DNA of 42,084 nt from Burkholderiales bacterium (GTDB lineage Bacteria > Pseudomonadota > Gammaproteobacteria > Burkholderiales > Burkholderiaceae_C), in contig JACPUE010000027.1 in the NCBI GenBank assembly GCA_016192425.1, positions 1 through 42,084 on the forward strand, written 5' to 3'. Shown here piece after piece: positions 7,780 through 20,386 of the stretch. The translations under genes and the position numbers were made by a program. Under the pieces are notes generated by a model, which saw only the letters and a list, made by a program, of their open reading frames with translations, searched no databases and was not told the origin of the DNA. Positions within the stretch are counted from its first letter, which is position 1, and every line of letters starts with the position of its first letter.

Positions 7780-8868
7780 CAGGTCTTCTGCCAGCACACG
7801 CACGATGCTTTCGGCATTGGCAGACGATTCGGGCGCGCCTGCAGCGTTGAGCACCGAGACGGTGGTCGCTTCGCCCTGGCTGCGCACCACGATGCGGTAC
7901 TTGAGCGGCGGCACGGCCTTTTCCGATGAGCCAAAGCTCAGCAGCTTGCCCAGGAAGCCGGGCTCTTTCTTGTCGCCCTTGGGCGCCACATAGCGCACGA
8001 AGTACAGGCCCTGGCTGCGGTCGCGGTCTTCCACGGTGAAGCCGGTGCGGTCCAGCGCCAGGCCTACGCGGCGCCATGCGCGGTCAAAACCCTCGTCGAT
8101 CTGCACCACGGGCACGCCGTCCACTTGGGCGGTGCGGGCCGACGGCGCGCGTGCGGCGGGCAGGGCGGCTACGGCCTTGGCCTGCTCCTGGCTGGCGCCG
8201 AGCTTGACCATCAGGCGGCGCAGGAATTCGGTCTCCAGCTCGGGGTCTGCCGCGCGGGGTTGCCACACGGTGCTTTCCTTGGTGGCGGAATTGAAGACTT
8301 CCTGCATGCCGCGGTGGCTTACGTAGATCTCGGTGCCGCCCTGGGCGTTGCGCTCCAGGCGCGTGCGGAACTTGTCGCGCTCGCCGGTGGAGTACAGCGA
8401 ATCGAGCACCTTGCCCAGCGTGCTGCGGATGATGTCCTGCGGAATCTTGGCGCGGTTCTCGGCCCAGTCGGTTTCCATGATGCCGATGTTGGCCTGGTCC
8501 AGCGCGAGGGTGAAGCCGTTTTCCAGCCAGAACTCGCGCACCGGATCCCAGAGCTTGTCGGCCGGGCGGTTGACGACCAGCCATCGCTGGTCGCCGTTGC
8601 GCTCCACGCGCACATCGCCCAGGGCGGACAGCGCAGTCTGCGGCCCCGAAGGCTGTGCCGCCTGGCTGGCTTGCAGGGCGTTGGCCGAAACCACGCCGCC
8701 GGGCACGTTGTAGCGCGAGTCGCGCGAGAGTGTCTTGAGGTCCGGCGGCACTTCGAGCGTGGAGCCCTTGGCGGCGCTTTTGTAATCGATCTTGTCGCCT
8801 TCCAGTACTGAGCAGGCGCCCAGGGCAATGGTCAGGCCGAGCAGGCCCAGTCGTGCGGAGTTTTTCAC
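7774..8868 (-). CDS. bamC: Outer membrane assembly lipoprotein BamC (NlpB)
   Basis: This is a lipoprotein subunit of the BAM complex that folds beta-barrel proteins into the outer membrane. The 364-residue protein starts with a signal peptide ending in a lipobox, LGAC, with Cys19 as the lipid site. The unstructured N-terminal segment binding BamD follows (DYKSAAKGSTLEVPPDL), then the two helix-grip domains of the family (about 90-210 and 240-364). It lies 39 bases downstream of dapA on the same strand, the conserved dapA-bamC order of proteobacteria. Its stop codon and last lysine codon lie inside a dispersed GC-rich repeat, which may have redefined the extreme C-terminus (DLK). Confidence 0.93.
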   Translation of the reverse strand: MKNSARLGLLGLTIALGACSVLEGDKIDYKSAAKGSTLEVPPDLKTLSRDSRYNVPGGVVSANALQASQAAQPSGPQTALSALGDVRVERNGDQRWLVVNRPADKLWDPVREFWLENGFTLALDQANIGIMETDWAENRAKIPQDIIRSTLGKVLDSLYSTGERDKFRTRLERNAQGGTEIYVSHRGMQEVFNSATKESTVWQPRAADPELETEFLRRLMVKLGASQEQAKAVAALPAARAPSARTAQVDGVPVVQIDEGFDRAWRRVGLALDRTGFTVEDRDRSQGLYFVRYVAPKGDKKEPGFLGKLLSFGSSEKAVPPLKYRIVVRSQGEATTVSVLNAAGAPESSANAESIVRVLAEDLK

Positions 8869-8907
8869 GCGGCTAATCCTCTTGAAACGCTGAAAGGAGC
8901 GGAATAT

Positions 8908-9804
8908 TTACAGCAGACCAGCCGAGCGCAGCGCGCCTTCGACGGCGGCTTCGTTGCCCTGGCTCAGGGGGGTCATGGGCAGGCGCAGCGTGCCGCTGCA
9001 CAGGCCCATGCGGGCCATGGCCCACTTCACGGGGATGGGGTTGGCCTCGACAAACAGCTGCTTGTGCACGGGCATGAGGCGGAACTGGATCTCCATGGCG
9101 CGGCGCACATCGCCCGTAATGGCGGCCATGCACAGCTCGTGCATCAGGCGCGGGGCCACGTTCGCCGTTACGCTGATGTTGCCCTGGCCACCGCACAGCA
9201 TCAGGGCCACGGCGGTGGGGTCGTCGCCCGAATACACGGCAAAGCCCTTGGGCACGTCGCGGATCAGCCACTGCGCACGCTCGATGTTGCCCGTAGCCTC
9301 CTTGATGCCGATGATGCCCGGCACCTGCGCCAGGCGCAGCACGGTGTCGTGCTGCATATCGGCCACAGAGCGGCCCGGCACGTTGTACAGGATGATGGGC
9401 AGGTCGCCCGTGGCTTCGGCAATTGCCTTGAAATGCAGGTACTGGCCCTCTTGCGTGGGCTTGTTGTAGTAGGGCACCACCTGCAGCTGGCTGTCTGCGC
9501 CCACCTTCTTGGCGAACTTGGCCAATTCGATGGCTTCCGCCGTGGAATTGGCGCCGCAGCCCGCCATGATGGGCACGCGCCTGGCGGCCTGTTCCACGGC
9601 CACGCGGATGATCTCGCAGTGCTCTTCCACGTTCACCGTGGGCGACTCGCCCGTGGTGCCCACTACGCCGATGCAGTCGGTGCCTTCAGCGATGTGCCAG
9701 TCGATCAGTTTGCGAAGCTGGGCGTAGTCCACGCTGCCATCTTCGTGCATGGGGGTGACAAGGGCGACGATGCTGCCGGTCAGGGGGGCGGTGGGAGAGG
9801 TCAT
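8908..9804 (-). CDS. dapA: 4-hydroxy-tetrahydrodipicolinate synthase DapA
   Basis: It condenses pyruvate with aspartate semialdehyde, the first committed step to diaminopimelate and lysine in the cytoplasm. The 298-residue TIM-barrel protein carries the Schiff-base lysine Lys168 in [10 protein letters not shown], the proton relay Tyr140 in IILYNVPGR, and the GTTGE motif at 50-54. The ATG at 9804 gives [19 protein letters not shown]; a TTG four codons upstream (9816) is possible, but neither has a strong Shine-Dalgarno. It is the first gene of the dapA-bamC pair and is divergent from the unknown operon beginning at 9997. Confidence 0.96.
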   Translation of the reverse strand: MTSPTAPLTGSIVALVTPMHEDGSVDYAQLRKLIDWHIAEGTDCIGVVGTTGESPTVNVEEHCEIIRVAVEQAARRVPIMAGCGANSTAEAIELAKFAKKVGADSQLQVVPYYNKPTQEGQYLHFKAIAEATGDLPIILYNVPGRSVADMQHDTVLRLAQVPGIIGIKEATGNIERAQWLIRDVPKGFAVYSGDDPTAVALMLCGGQGNISVTANVAPRLMHELCMAAITGDVRRAMEIQFRLMPVHKQLFVEANPIPVKWAMARMGLCSGTLRLPMTPLSQGNEAAVEGALRSAGLL

Positions 9805-9996
9805 GTCCGCAGTCAAAAACGGTAAAAGAACATTCTAGTTCAGCAAGAACCGGCTTCCATGGCAGACCGTGCGGACAGACGGGTGCCGTTACGGCATGCC
9901 AGCGGCGGTATGCGCGTTTCCCCGCATGGAGGCTGCTTCAAAGCAGGCAGATACTGGATTTCAGGTTTTGTTGCCACACACCCCAGGAGGACGACC

Positions 9997-10212
9997 ATGG
10001 CAGTACCATCCCCCAACCATCCTTGCTGGCAAAAGCTGGCCAACGGCGGCCTGTCCAGGCTCCGAACCCAGCACCTTGGCACACAGTTGCTGGCAAAGCG
10101 CATGGAGAAAAGCACGGATCCGGTGCCCACGCGTGCGGCCGAGATCCATGCCTTCTTCACCAAGTGGGAGCGCATACTCCCCACCGAAATTGCCCAACTG
10201 ACATCCATCTGA
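9997..10212 (+). CDS. Small protein of unknown function, first gene of a two-gene operon
   Basis: I do not recognise this 71-residue protein. It starts at an ATG with an excellent Shine-Dalgarno (CAGGAGG at 9984-9990, 6 bases before). That is why I prefer it to an in-frame ATG at 9859, which would add 46 residues of low-quality sequence. The protein is basic and probably helical, with no signal peptide or membrane segment: a Trp near the start (CWQKLA), a central RLRTQHLGTQLLAKRMEK helix, and a C-terminal EIHAFFTKWERILPTEIAQL helix. It lies 9 bases before the next gene, so co-expression is likely. A short helical partner or adaptor of the larger protein is a reasonable guess, no more. Confidence 0.7.
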   Translation: MAVPSPNHPCWQKLANGGLSRLRTQHLGTQLLAKRMEKSTDPVPTRAAEIHAFFTKWERILPTEIAQLTSI

Positions 10213-10221
10213 GGAGCCACC

Positions 10222-11208
10222 ATGAACCAACTGATTTCTGTCCAAGCCGCCGCAGACATGATCCGCAGCGGTAAGTCCATCAGTGTTGCAGGCCCGGAAT
10301 CCGCGTTGGATCAATTGCCTGCAGGCAACTGGATCGGTGGAACGATTCCCTATTTCATGGTGGCAGCCGGTGGCGTCGTTGTGCAAGGGGGGGAGCAGGT
10401 CTTTGTGAGTGACCTCACGCCACTGGGCGCGGTCTCGATTGCAAGCTACGCAAGCGATGCGTTGGCGGGCATCAGCGGCAATGGCCCGGACAATGGTTTT
10501 GCGCTGACCATCATTCCTGCGGGCAGTACTTCGCACCAGCGGTTTGCTGCTGAAGCGGCAAGCTACCCGAACGCTTTTCTTCGGCCTACGGTCGGTTGGA
10601 TTGCCGGTGTGCATCTGAGCGATCTGGGCAAGGTCACGCCCAAGGTCTATGACGGCCGCACCGCCACCAAGTATGAAGACCGTGCCGTGGTGGCGTATGT
10701 CGCCCTGCCCGACGAAAAGCTTGCCTCCGTCGAGATCGTGAACCTGTTCGAACCAGATGGCGGGGATTTGCTGCGGTTCGATCAGACCTCTTTCGAAGTG
10801 GGGGACTGCCTGGTCAACGGGCAACGCGTGCGCTTTGCAGACTACATCCGCCAGCGCGGCCTCGAAGGCGGGAAGCTCCCCCTGGTAGGGGACTTCGCAG
10901 GGGCCCACATCAACGTGTCCTTGCAGTCCGTGGGGCCAGCGGGCGGCACCGTCCAGTTGTACGCACCCGTGTTCACCGGGGTGGACTACCACTTTGCAAA
11001 GCCGGTTCCCGACTATGTGGGCGCCTTCCGCGAACGGATTGCGCAACAGGACGCACAAGGGCTGGTGTGGTCCTGCAACTGCATCCTGAACTTCGTGTTT
11101 GGCGAGCTCGAAGGCAAGGCCATCGGGGGCGTGGAAGGCCCCGTGACCTTTGGTGAAATTGCCTACCAGCTGCTCAACCAGACCTTGGTGGCGGTCAGAA
11201 TCCACTGA
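10222..11208 (+). CDS. Uncharacterised 328-residue protein, second gene of the operon
   Basis: I recognise no characterised family; it resembles hypothetical proteins with the pattern LPxGNWIGGTIPYFM near residue 40. Notable segments are VAGPESALDQLPAGNW near the start, a central GDFAGAHINVSLQ, and a C-terminal SCNCILNFVFGELEGK with paired cysteines followed by GPVTFGEIAYQLLNQ. That last region is reminiscent of FIST-type sensory domains, which bind small molecules, but the resemblance is weak. No signal peptide or membrane span is seen. The start ATG at 10222 has GAGGAG 6-11 bases before it. The GC content is a little lower than its neighbours. Length and tight coupling to the 71-residue protein argue for a two-component functional unit. 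Confidence 0.8.
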   Translation: MNQLISVQAAADMIRSGKSISVAGPESALDQLPAGNWIGGTIPYFMVAAGGVVVQGGEQVFVSDLTPLGAVSIASYASDALAGISGNGPDNGFALTIIPAGSTSHQRFAAEAASYPNAFLRPTVGWIAGVHLSDLGKVTPKVYDGRTATKYEDRAVVAYVALPDEKLASVEIVNLFEPDGGDLLRFDQTSFEVGDCLVNGQRVRFADYIRQRGLEGGKLPLVGDFAGAHINVSLQSVGPAGGTVQLYAPVFTGVDYHFAKPVPDYVGAFRERIAQQDAQGLVWSCNCILNFVFGELEGKAIGGVEGPVTFGEIAYQLLNQTLVAVRIH

Positions 11209-11325
11209 GGGGTTCGCTTGCACGGCCCCTTTTGCGCCCAAGGGCTGCAGAAGGGGCACGGCTGCAATCGCTTCGCCCGCCTGGGCCATCGCCCGCACGG
11301 CCAGCAGGGCGCGGCCTGTGTGGGC

Positions 11326-11472
11326 CTAAAAACATGCCCACACCTGATCCGCCAGCATGAGCATGAAGGCCGGATCGCGGTAGAGCATGAGCACGCCCAG
11401 CAGCAGCACCAGCGCCAGCGCCCAAGCCAGCCAGCGGCGCCAGGGGCGGGGGACAGGGGGCGTGGTGACCAT
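11326..11472 (-). CDS. Small single-span membrane protein downstream of the MFS transporter
   Basis: This 48-residue frame starts at an ATG 7 bases after the transporter's stop. It begins with a basic, proline-rich segment (MVTTPPVPRPWRRW), followed by one hydrophobic helix (LAWALALVLLLGVLMLY) and a short tail ending DQVWACF. The inside-positive charge pattern suggests a single-pass inner-membrane protein with its C-terminus outside the cytoplasm. Tiny genes like this are often missed by annotation. Coupling to the transporter is suggested only by position. Confidence 0.55.
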   Translation of the reverse strand: MVTTPPVPRPWRRWLAWALALVLLLGVLMLYRDPAFMLMLADQVWACF

Positions 11473-11479
11473 GGCTCGA

Positions 11480-12697
11480 TCAGGCAGGCAGGGGTGCCGT
11501 GCGCTGCAGCGGCTGCTCGCGCACGGGCAGGTTGACCAGGCAGGCGAGCACGCCCAGGCCGATGGAGAGGTACCAGACGATGTCGTAGCTGCCCGTGCGG
11601 TCGTACAGCACGCCGCCCAGCCACACGCCCATGAAGCTGCCGATCTGGTGGCTGAAGAACACCAGGCCGCCCAGCATGGACAGGTGCTGCACGCCGAAGA
11701 TCTGGGCGATGGTGGCATTGGTGGGCGGCACGGTGGAGAGCCACAGCATGCCCATCACGGCCGAGAACACGTACACCGACATCGGCGAGATCGGCACCAG
11801 CAGGAACACCACGATGACCACCGAGCGCGCCAGGTAGATGAAGGCCAGGATGAAGCGGCGCGGCATGCGTTGGCCCAGCGAGCCCGCAATGTAGGTGCCG
11901 AACACGTTGAACAGCCCGATCAGCGCCAGCGAGAAGCTCGCGACCTGGGGCGAGAGGCCCAGGTCCTTGATGTAGCTGGGCATGTGCACCGCAATGAACA
12001 CCACCTGGAAGCCGCAGACGAAGTAGCCCAGCGTCAGCAGCGTGAAGCTGGGCGTGCGCACGGCCTCGGCCAGCGCCTGGCCCACGGTCTGGCTGCGCTG
12101 CGCGGGTGCTGCGCCCCGGAAGCCCGGCTCGCGCAGGCCCAGCGCCAGCGGGACGATCAGCAGCACCAGCAGCGACAGCGCCAGCAGCGCGTCCTGCCAG
12201 CCCAGGCTGGAGATCAGGAAACCCTCCACCGGCACCATGAGGAACTGCCCGAACGAACCCGCCGCCGCTGCCACGCCCATGGCCCAGGAACGCTTCTCGG
12301 GCGCAATCTGGCGCCCCAGCACGCCATAGATCACCGCATAGGTGGTGCCCGCCTGCGCCGCACCGATGAGCAGGCCGGTGGTCAGGGCGAACAGCAGCGT
12401 GGTGGGCGAGAGCGCCATGCCCACCAGGCCCAGGCCGTACAGAACCGCACCCACACACAGCACGCGGAAGGCGCCGAAACGGTCGGCCGCCATGCCTGCA
12501 AGCACGCCCACCAGGCCCCAGGCAATGTTCTGGATGGCCAGCGCCAGCGCGAACGACTCGCGCGTCCAGCCCATGGCCTGGGTGATGGGTTGCAGCCACA
12601 GGCCGAAGCCGTGGCGTATGCCCATGGACAGGGTCACGATGGCGGCGCCGCAGGCCAGCACCTGGAACATGGACAGTTTGGGGGGATTCACATGCAT
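11480..12697 (-). CDS. Major facilitator superfamily transporter
   Basis: This is a 405-residue inner-membrane secondary transporter with about twelve hydrophobic segments in two halves. The family loop 2-3 motif is present as GMAADRFGAFRV after the second helix. The N-terminal pattern GIRHGFGLWLQPITQAMGW and the overall length resemble monocarboxylate/oxalate-formate-type MFS members, but the substrate cannot be read from the sequence. The ATG at 12697 gives MHVNPPKLSMFQVLA; an internal Met at 12670 is an alternative. It is divergent from parE, with about 110 bases between, and is followed closely by a 48-residue membrane protein. Confidence 0.88.
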   Translation of the reverse strand: MHVNPPKLSMFQVLACGAAIVTLSMGIRHGFGLWLQPITQAMGWTRESFALALAIQNIAWGLVGVLAGMAADRFGAFRVLCVGAVLYGLGLVGMALSPTTLLFALTTGLLIGAAQAGTTYAVIYGVLGRQIAPEKRSWAMGVAAAAGSFGQFLMVPVEGFLISSLGWQDALLALSLLVLLIVPLALGLREPGFRGAAPAQRSQTVGQALAEAVRTPSFTLLTLGYFVCGFQVVFIAVHMPSYIKDLGLSPQVASFSLALIGLFNVFGTYIAGSLGQRMPRRFILAFIYLARSVVIVVFLLVPISPMSVYVFSAVMGMLWLSTVPPTNATIAQIFGVQHLSMLGGLVFFSHQIGSFMGVWLGGVLYDRTGSYDIVWYLSIGLGVLACLVNLPVREQPLQRTAPLPA

Positions 12698-12778
12698 GCG
12701 AAGCAATGTAACGGGATTGCGCAAAATGTGCCGACACACGGGCGACCGGTACAGCGGCCAAAAGTGTCATGCCTGTGA

Positions 12779-14782
<2,004 letters not shown>

Positions 14783-14824
14783 GGCCCGTAGTGCCTTTGG
14801 CTTTCATGCTTGCCATGGGTACCT

Positions 14825-14843
14825 GTGCCACAGGCTGTGGCAC
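14825..14843 (+). other. Hairpin between parE and the DUF1016 nuclease gene
   Basis: A perfect 8-base stem, GTGCCACA with TGTGGCAC around GGC, lies 42 bases after the parE stop. No T-run follows, so it is not a classical terminator. It may be a boundary structure or a pause site. Confidence 0.5.
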
Positions 14844-14871
14844 CGATGGCCTCTGCCGCTGCCAATGGGTG

Positions 14872-14894
14872 GGCGACCCGGAGGGTGGGTCGCC
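14872..14894 (+). promoter_or_regulatory. Hairpin presenting the ribosome binding site of the DUF1016 gene
   Basis: GGCGACCC (14872-14879) and GGGTCGCC (14887-14894) are perfect complements. The 7-base loop contains GGAGGG, the only Shine-Dalgarno candidate. The right arm ends exactly at the ATG (14895). A stable stem here would hold the binding site in the loop and press against the start codon. The structure is read directly; translational control is inference. Confidence 0.6.
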
Positions 14895-15962
14895 ATGACC
14901 GATCAACCCGTCTCCCTCCTGCCCCTGCCCCAGGGCTACGCCGACTGGCTACAGGAACTCAAAGCCCGCATCCATAGCGCACAGCAGCGCGCCGCGCTGG
15001 CCGTGAACCGCGAACTGGTGTTGCTGTACTGGCAGATCGGGCGCGACATCCTGGCGCGCCAGGCAAGCCAGGGCTGGGGCGCCAAGGTGATCGAGAGGCT
15101 GGCGCATGATTTGCGCACGGCGTTCCCGCAGATGAAGGGGTTTTCGCGCGCCAATCTGATGTACATGCGCGCTTTTGCACAGGCGTGGCCTTCGGAGGAA
15201 TTTGTCCAACAGGCTGTTGGACAATTGCCGTGGGGGCACAACCTGGTGCTGCTGTCCAAGCTGAAATCGGCAGACGAACGTCAGTGGTACGCTGCCAAAA
15301 CGATAGAGCACAACTGGTCGCGCAACGTGCTGCTGATGCAGATTGAAGCCCGCCTGCGCGAGCGCAGTGGTGCTGCGGTGACCAATTTTTCGCAGCGCCT
15401 GCCCCAGCCCCAATCGGATCTGGCGCGTGAATCGATCAAGGACCCTTACCGTTTCGACTTTCTGGGCCTGACCGACGAGGCACAGGAGCGTGAGATTGAA
15501 AATGCCCTGGTGCGCCATGTGACCGAATTCCTGCTGGAGTTGGGCGCTGGCTTTGCCTTTGTGGGACGGCAGGTTTTGCTCGATGTGGGTGGGGAAGAGT
15601 TTTTCATCGACCTGCTTTTCTATCACCTCAAGCTGCGCTGCTATGTGGTGATCGAACTCAAGGCGGGCAAGTTCAAGCCCGAGCATCTCGGGCAGTTGGG
15701 TTTCTACCTGACGACTGTGGATCGGCAAATCAAAGCCGAACAAGACAAACCCACCATCGGGCTGTTGTTGTGCAAGAGCAAGAACAAGGTGGTGGCCGAA
15801 TACGCGCTGGGTGACAAGACGCAACCCATGGGAGTAGCGGAATACAAGCTGATCGAGTCCCTGCCCGCAGAATTGCAAACCAGCCTGCCCAGCATCGAGC
15901 AGATCGAGGCGGAGTTGCAGGGCTTGGGGAACGCCCCCGTGGCAACGCCACCTTCCGCATGA
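14895..15962 (+). CDS. PDDEXK nuclease-like protein, DUF1016/YhcG family
   Basis: The 355-residue protein has a DUF1016 N-terminal helical domain (YhcG_N, about 15-150), recognised by ALAVNRELVLLYWQIGRDIL and PQMKGFSRANLMYMRAF. A C-terminal PDDEXK-type nuclease domain (about 175-330) carries the family core FIDLLFYHLKLRCYVVIELK, with the Asp and Glu-x-Lys of the active site near 239 and 255-257. Such proteins are scattered irregularly among bacteria, often beside mobile or defence genes; the true role is not settled. The ATG at 14895 follows a hairpin with the Shine-Dalgarno in its loop; the frame upstream has no family-like sequence. It interrupts the parE-parC pair, which suggests acquisition by transfer, yet codon use is near the local norm. 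Confidence 0.88.
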   Translation: MTDQPVSLLPLPQGYADWLQELKARIHSAQQRAALAVNRELVLLYWQIGRDILARQASQGWGAKVIERLAHDLRTAFPQMKGFSRANLMYMRAFAQAWPSEEFVQQAVGQLPWGHNLVLLSKLKSADERQWYAAKTIEHNWSRNVLLMQIEARLRERSGAAVTNFSQRLPQPQSDLARESIKDPYRFDFLGLTDEAQEREIENALVRHVTEFLLELGAGFAFVGRQVLLDVGGEEFFIDLLFYHLKLRCYVVIELKAGKFKPEHLGQLGFYLTTVDRQIKAEQDKPTIGLLLCKSKNKVVAEYALGDKTQPMGVAEYKLIESLPAELQTSLPSIEQIEAELQGLGNAPVATPPSA

Positions 15963-15980
15963 TCGGAATCCTGTGAGCAA

Positions 15981-16044
15981 GTTTTAAGTATTTTTGGCCT
16001 CTGGCGCTTATCCATAAAGCGTAAGCAGCTCCTATTTTCATAGC
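15981..16044 (-). repeat. Dispersed stem-loop element, copy B, abutting the parC start
   Basis: Read on the minus strand it begins GCTATGAAAATAGGAGCTGC and continues through an imperfect stem (ACGCTTTATGG-ATAAGCG) to AGAGGCCAAAAATACTT. It matches copies at 5268 and 23526 in order and spacing. Its conserved end (CATAGC on the plus strand) touches the ATG of parC at 16045, so it supplies the whole parC translation start region. Confidence 0.75.
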
Positions 16045-18396
<2,352 letters not shown>

Positions 18397-18559
18397 CGCC
18401 GCAGACCGTCCGTACACCCATGGGCACCGCAGCCCAGCGCGGTGGTCGGGCGTTAGGTCTGGAGGGGCTGGCGCGGCAGGGTGATCGACGTACACTTGGC
18501 CACAGAAAAGACGCGCCGGGCATCGACCTGGCGTCTGTGAGCCTCTTTGGAGAAAACCC

Positions 18560-20326
18560 ATGACCAACAACCTGCGTATGGGCCACAAGCTGTGGCTGTC
18601 GGTGCTTGCCATCATCATCCTGCTGGTGTCGGTGGTGGGCTTTGCGGGTTACCGCTCCTCCAAGTCCCAGGCGCAGGCCGATGCCGTGATCCGCGAACTC
18701 GCCGCGCGCGTGGAGTCGGCGCTCAAGTGGCAGGGCCTGACCGAAACCAACGCCGCCCGCACCCAGGCCATGATCGTGAGCAGCGACCCTTCTGTCGAGG
18801 CCGAGTTCAAGGACGTGATTGCCGCCACCTCGGCGCAGATCAGCCAGGTGCAGAAGTCGCTGGAGGCCATGAACCTGACCGAGGCCGACAAGGCCCAGAT
18901 GGCCAAGATTGCCGTCGCACGCAGCGCGATGCTGGACCTGCGCAAGAAAGCCACCCACATCAAGAGCGAAGGCCGCAACGACGAAGCCATTGCGCTGGTC
19001 AAGCAGTCCTACAACCCGGCTGTGGCGGCCTACCTGCAGTCCTTGCGCGACTTTGTGGACCTGCAGCAGAAGTACGCGGTGCAGCGCCAGTCCGAGCTGG
19101 GTGCTGACCGCATGCGCACCGTGCAGCTGGCGGCTGTGATGGTGGCCCTGGTGCTGCTGGGTATTGGCGTGGGGGCGTACTTCCTTATCCGCAGCATCGA
19201 GCAGCCGCTGGCGCAGGCGCAAACGCTGGCCCAGCGCATTGCCGCAGGCGACCTCAGCGCGCAGGAGTCCGTGGCGCGGGGTGACGAGTTTGGCGACCTG
19301 CTGCGTGCGCTCTATGCCATGAGCGAAAGCCTGGGGCGCATGGTGCACCAGGTGCGCCAAAGCACCGACAGCATCGCCACTGCCAGCGCCGAAATCGCCC
19401 AGGGCAACCACGACCTCTCGGCCCGCACCGAACAGGCCTCCAGCAACCTGCAGCAAACCGCAGCCGCCATGGAGCAGTTCACCAGCACCATCGGGCAAAG
19501 CGCGCAAAGCGCCCAGCAGGCCAGCAGCCTTGCCAACGGCGCAGCCAGCGTGGCCCGCAAAGGGGGCGACGTGGTGTCGCAGGTGGTCTCCACCATGGAA
19601 GAAATCCAGCACAGCAGCAGCAAGATCGCCGACATCATCGGCGTGATCGACGGCATTGCCTTCCAGACCAACATCCTGGCGCTCAATGCTGCCGTGGAAG
19701 CCGCCCGTGCTGGCGAGCAAGGCCGGGGCTTTGCTGTGGTCGCCAGCGAGGTGCGCTCCCTGGCCGGGCGCAGCGCCGAAGCCGCCAAGGAGATCAAGCA
19801 GCTCATCGGCGTGTCGGTCCAGAAGGTGGAAGCCGGTTCGGGCCTGGTGCAGCAGGCGGGCAGCACCATGCAGGAGATCGTGCAATCCGTGCAGCGCGTG
19901 ACCGACATGATCGGCGAGATCACCGCAGCCTCGGCGGAGCAAAGCTCCGGCATCGCCCAGGTGAACCAGGCCGTGGGCCACCTGGACCAGATGACGCAGC
20001 AGAACGCCGCATTGGTCGAAGAAAGCACCGCCGCCGCGCAAAGCCTGCGTGAGCAGGCCGAGCAACTGGCGCAGGCCGTTTCGCAGTTCAAGGTGAGCGG
20101 CGTAGCCGATACCCTGAGCGCCCCGCGCAGGCCGACCCCTGTTCCCGCCCCCGCCAAGCACGTAGCGGCACCGAAGGCCGCAGCACGCCCGCTGCAAGGC
20201 AAGGCCGCTGCTGCTGCGCCACGCCTGGCATCGGCGCGGCCCGCACCGGCCCCAGGTACAGCCGCTGCTTCGGCCTCTGCACGCCCTGCGGCACGTGCCA
20301 ACGGGGACGAATGGGAGTCTTTCTGA
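18560..20326 (+). CDS. Methyl-accepting chemotaxis protein (chemoreceptor)
   Basis: This inner-membrane chemoreceptor controls CheA activity. The 588-residue protein has a first membrane helix at about 11-32, a four-helix periplasmic domain (33-190), a second helix at about 190-213, and a HAMP segment ([25 protein letters not shown]). The signalling coiled coil has the hairpin tip [34 protein letters not shown]. After an Ala/Pro-rich linker it ends in EWESF, matching the pentapeptide (xWxxF) that tethers CheR and CheB, so this is probably a high-abundance type receptor able to assist others. The start has GGAG about 8 bases upstream (TTTGGAGAAAACCC). The ligand is unknown. It converges with an orphan periplasmic binding protein gene. 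Confidence 0.94.
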   Translation: MTNNLRMGHKLWLSVLAIIILLVSVVGFAGYRSSKSQAQADAVIRELAARVESALKWQGLTETNAARTQAMIVSSDPSVEAEFKDVIAATSAQISQVQKSLEAMNLTEADKAQMAKIAVARSAMLDLRKKATHIKSEGRNDEAIALVKQSYNPAVAAYLQSLRDFVDLQQKYAVQRQSELGADRMRTVQLAAVMVALVLLGIGVGAYFLIRSIEQPLAQAQTLAQRIAAGDLSAQESVARGDEFGDLLRALYAMSESLGRMVHQVRQSTDSIATASAEIAQGNHDLSARTEQASSNLQQTAAAMEQFTSTIGQSAQSAQQASSLANGAASVARKGGDVVSQVVSTMEEIQHSSSKIADIIGVIDGIAFQTNILALNAAVEAARAGEQGRGFAVVASEVRSLAGRSAEAAKEIKQLIGVSVQKVEAGSGLVQQAGSTMQEIVQSVQRVTDMIGEITAASAEQSSGIAQVNQAVGHLDQMTQQNAALVEESTAAAQSLREQAEQLAQAVSQFKVSGVADTLSAPRRPTPVPAPAKHVAAPKAAARPLQGKAAAAAPRLASARPAPAPGTAAASASARPAARANGDEWESF

Positions 20327-20386
20327 TGCGGCGCTGAAAGCGCCCGCTCTCCGGGGACAAGTTCTAAATCTCCGGGGGTAATTCAC

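Noticed and set aside
9859-9996. An in-frame upstream ATG that would extend the 71-residue protein to 117 residues
   Set aside because: It has no ribosome binding site and poor composition, while the ATG at 9997 has a near-perfect Shine-Dalgarno at ideal spacing.
18397-18559. Search for a sigma-28 promoter before the chemoreceptor
   Set aside because: No TAAA with a correctly spaced GCCGATAA was found in this gap; only a Shine-Dalgarno (TTTGGAG) is evident.
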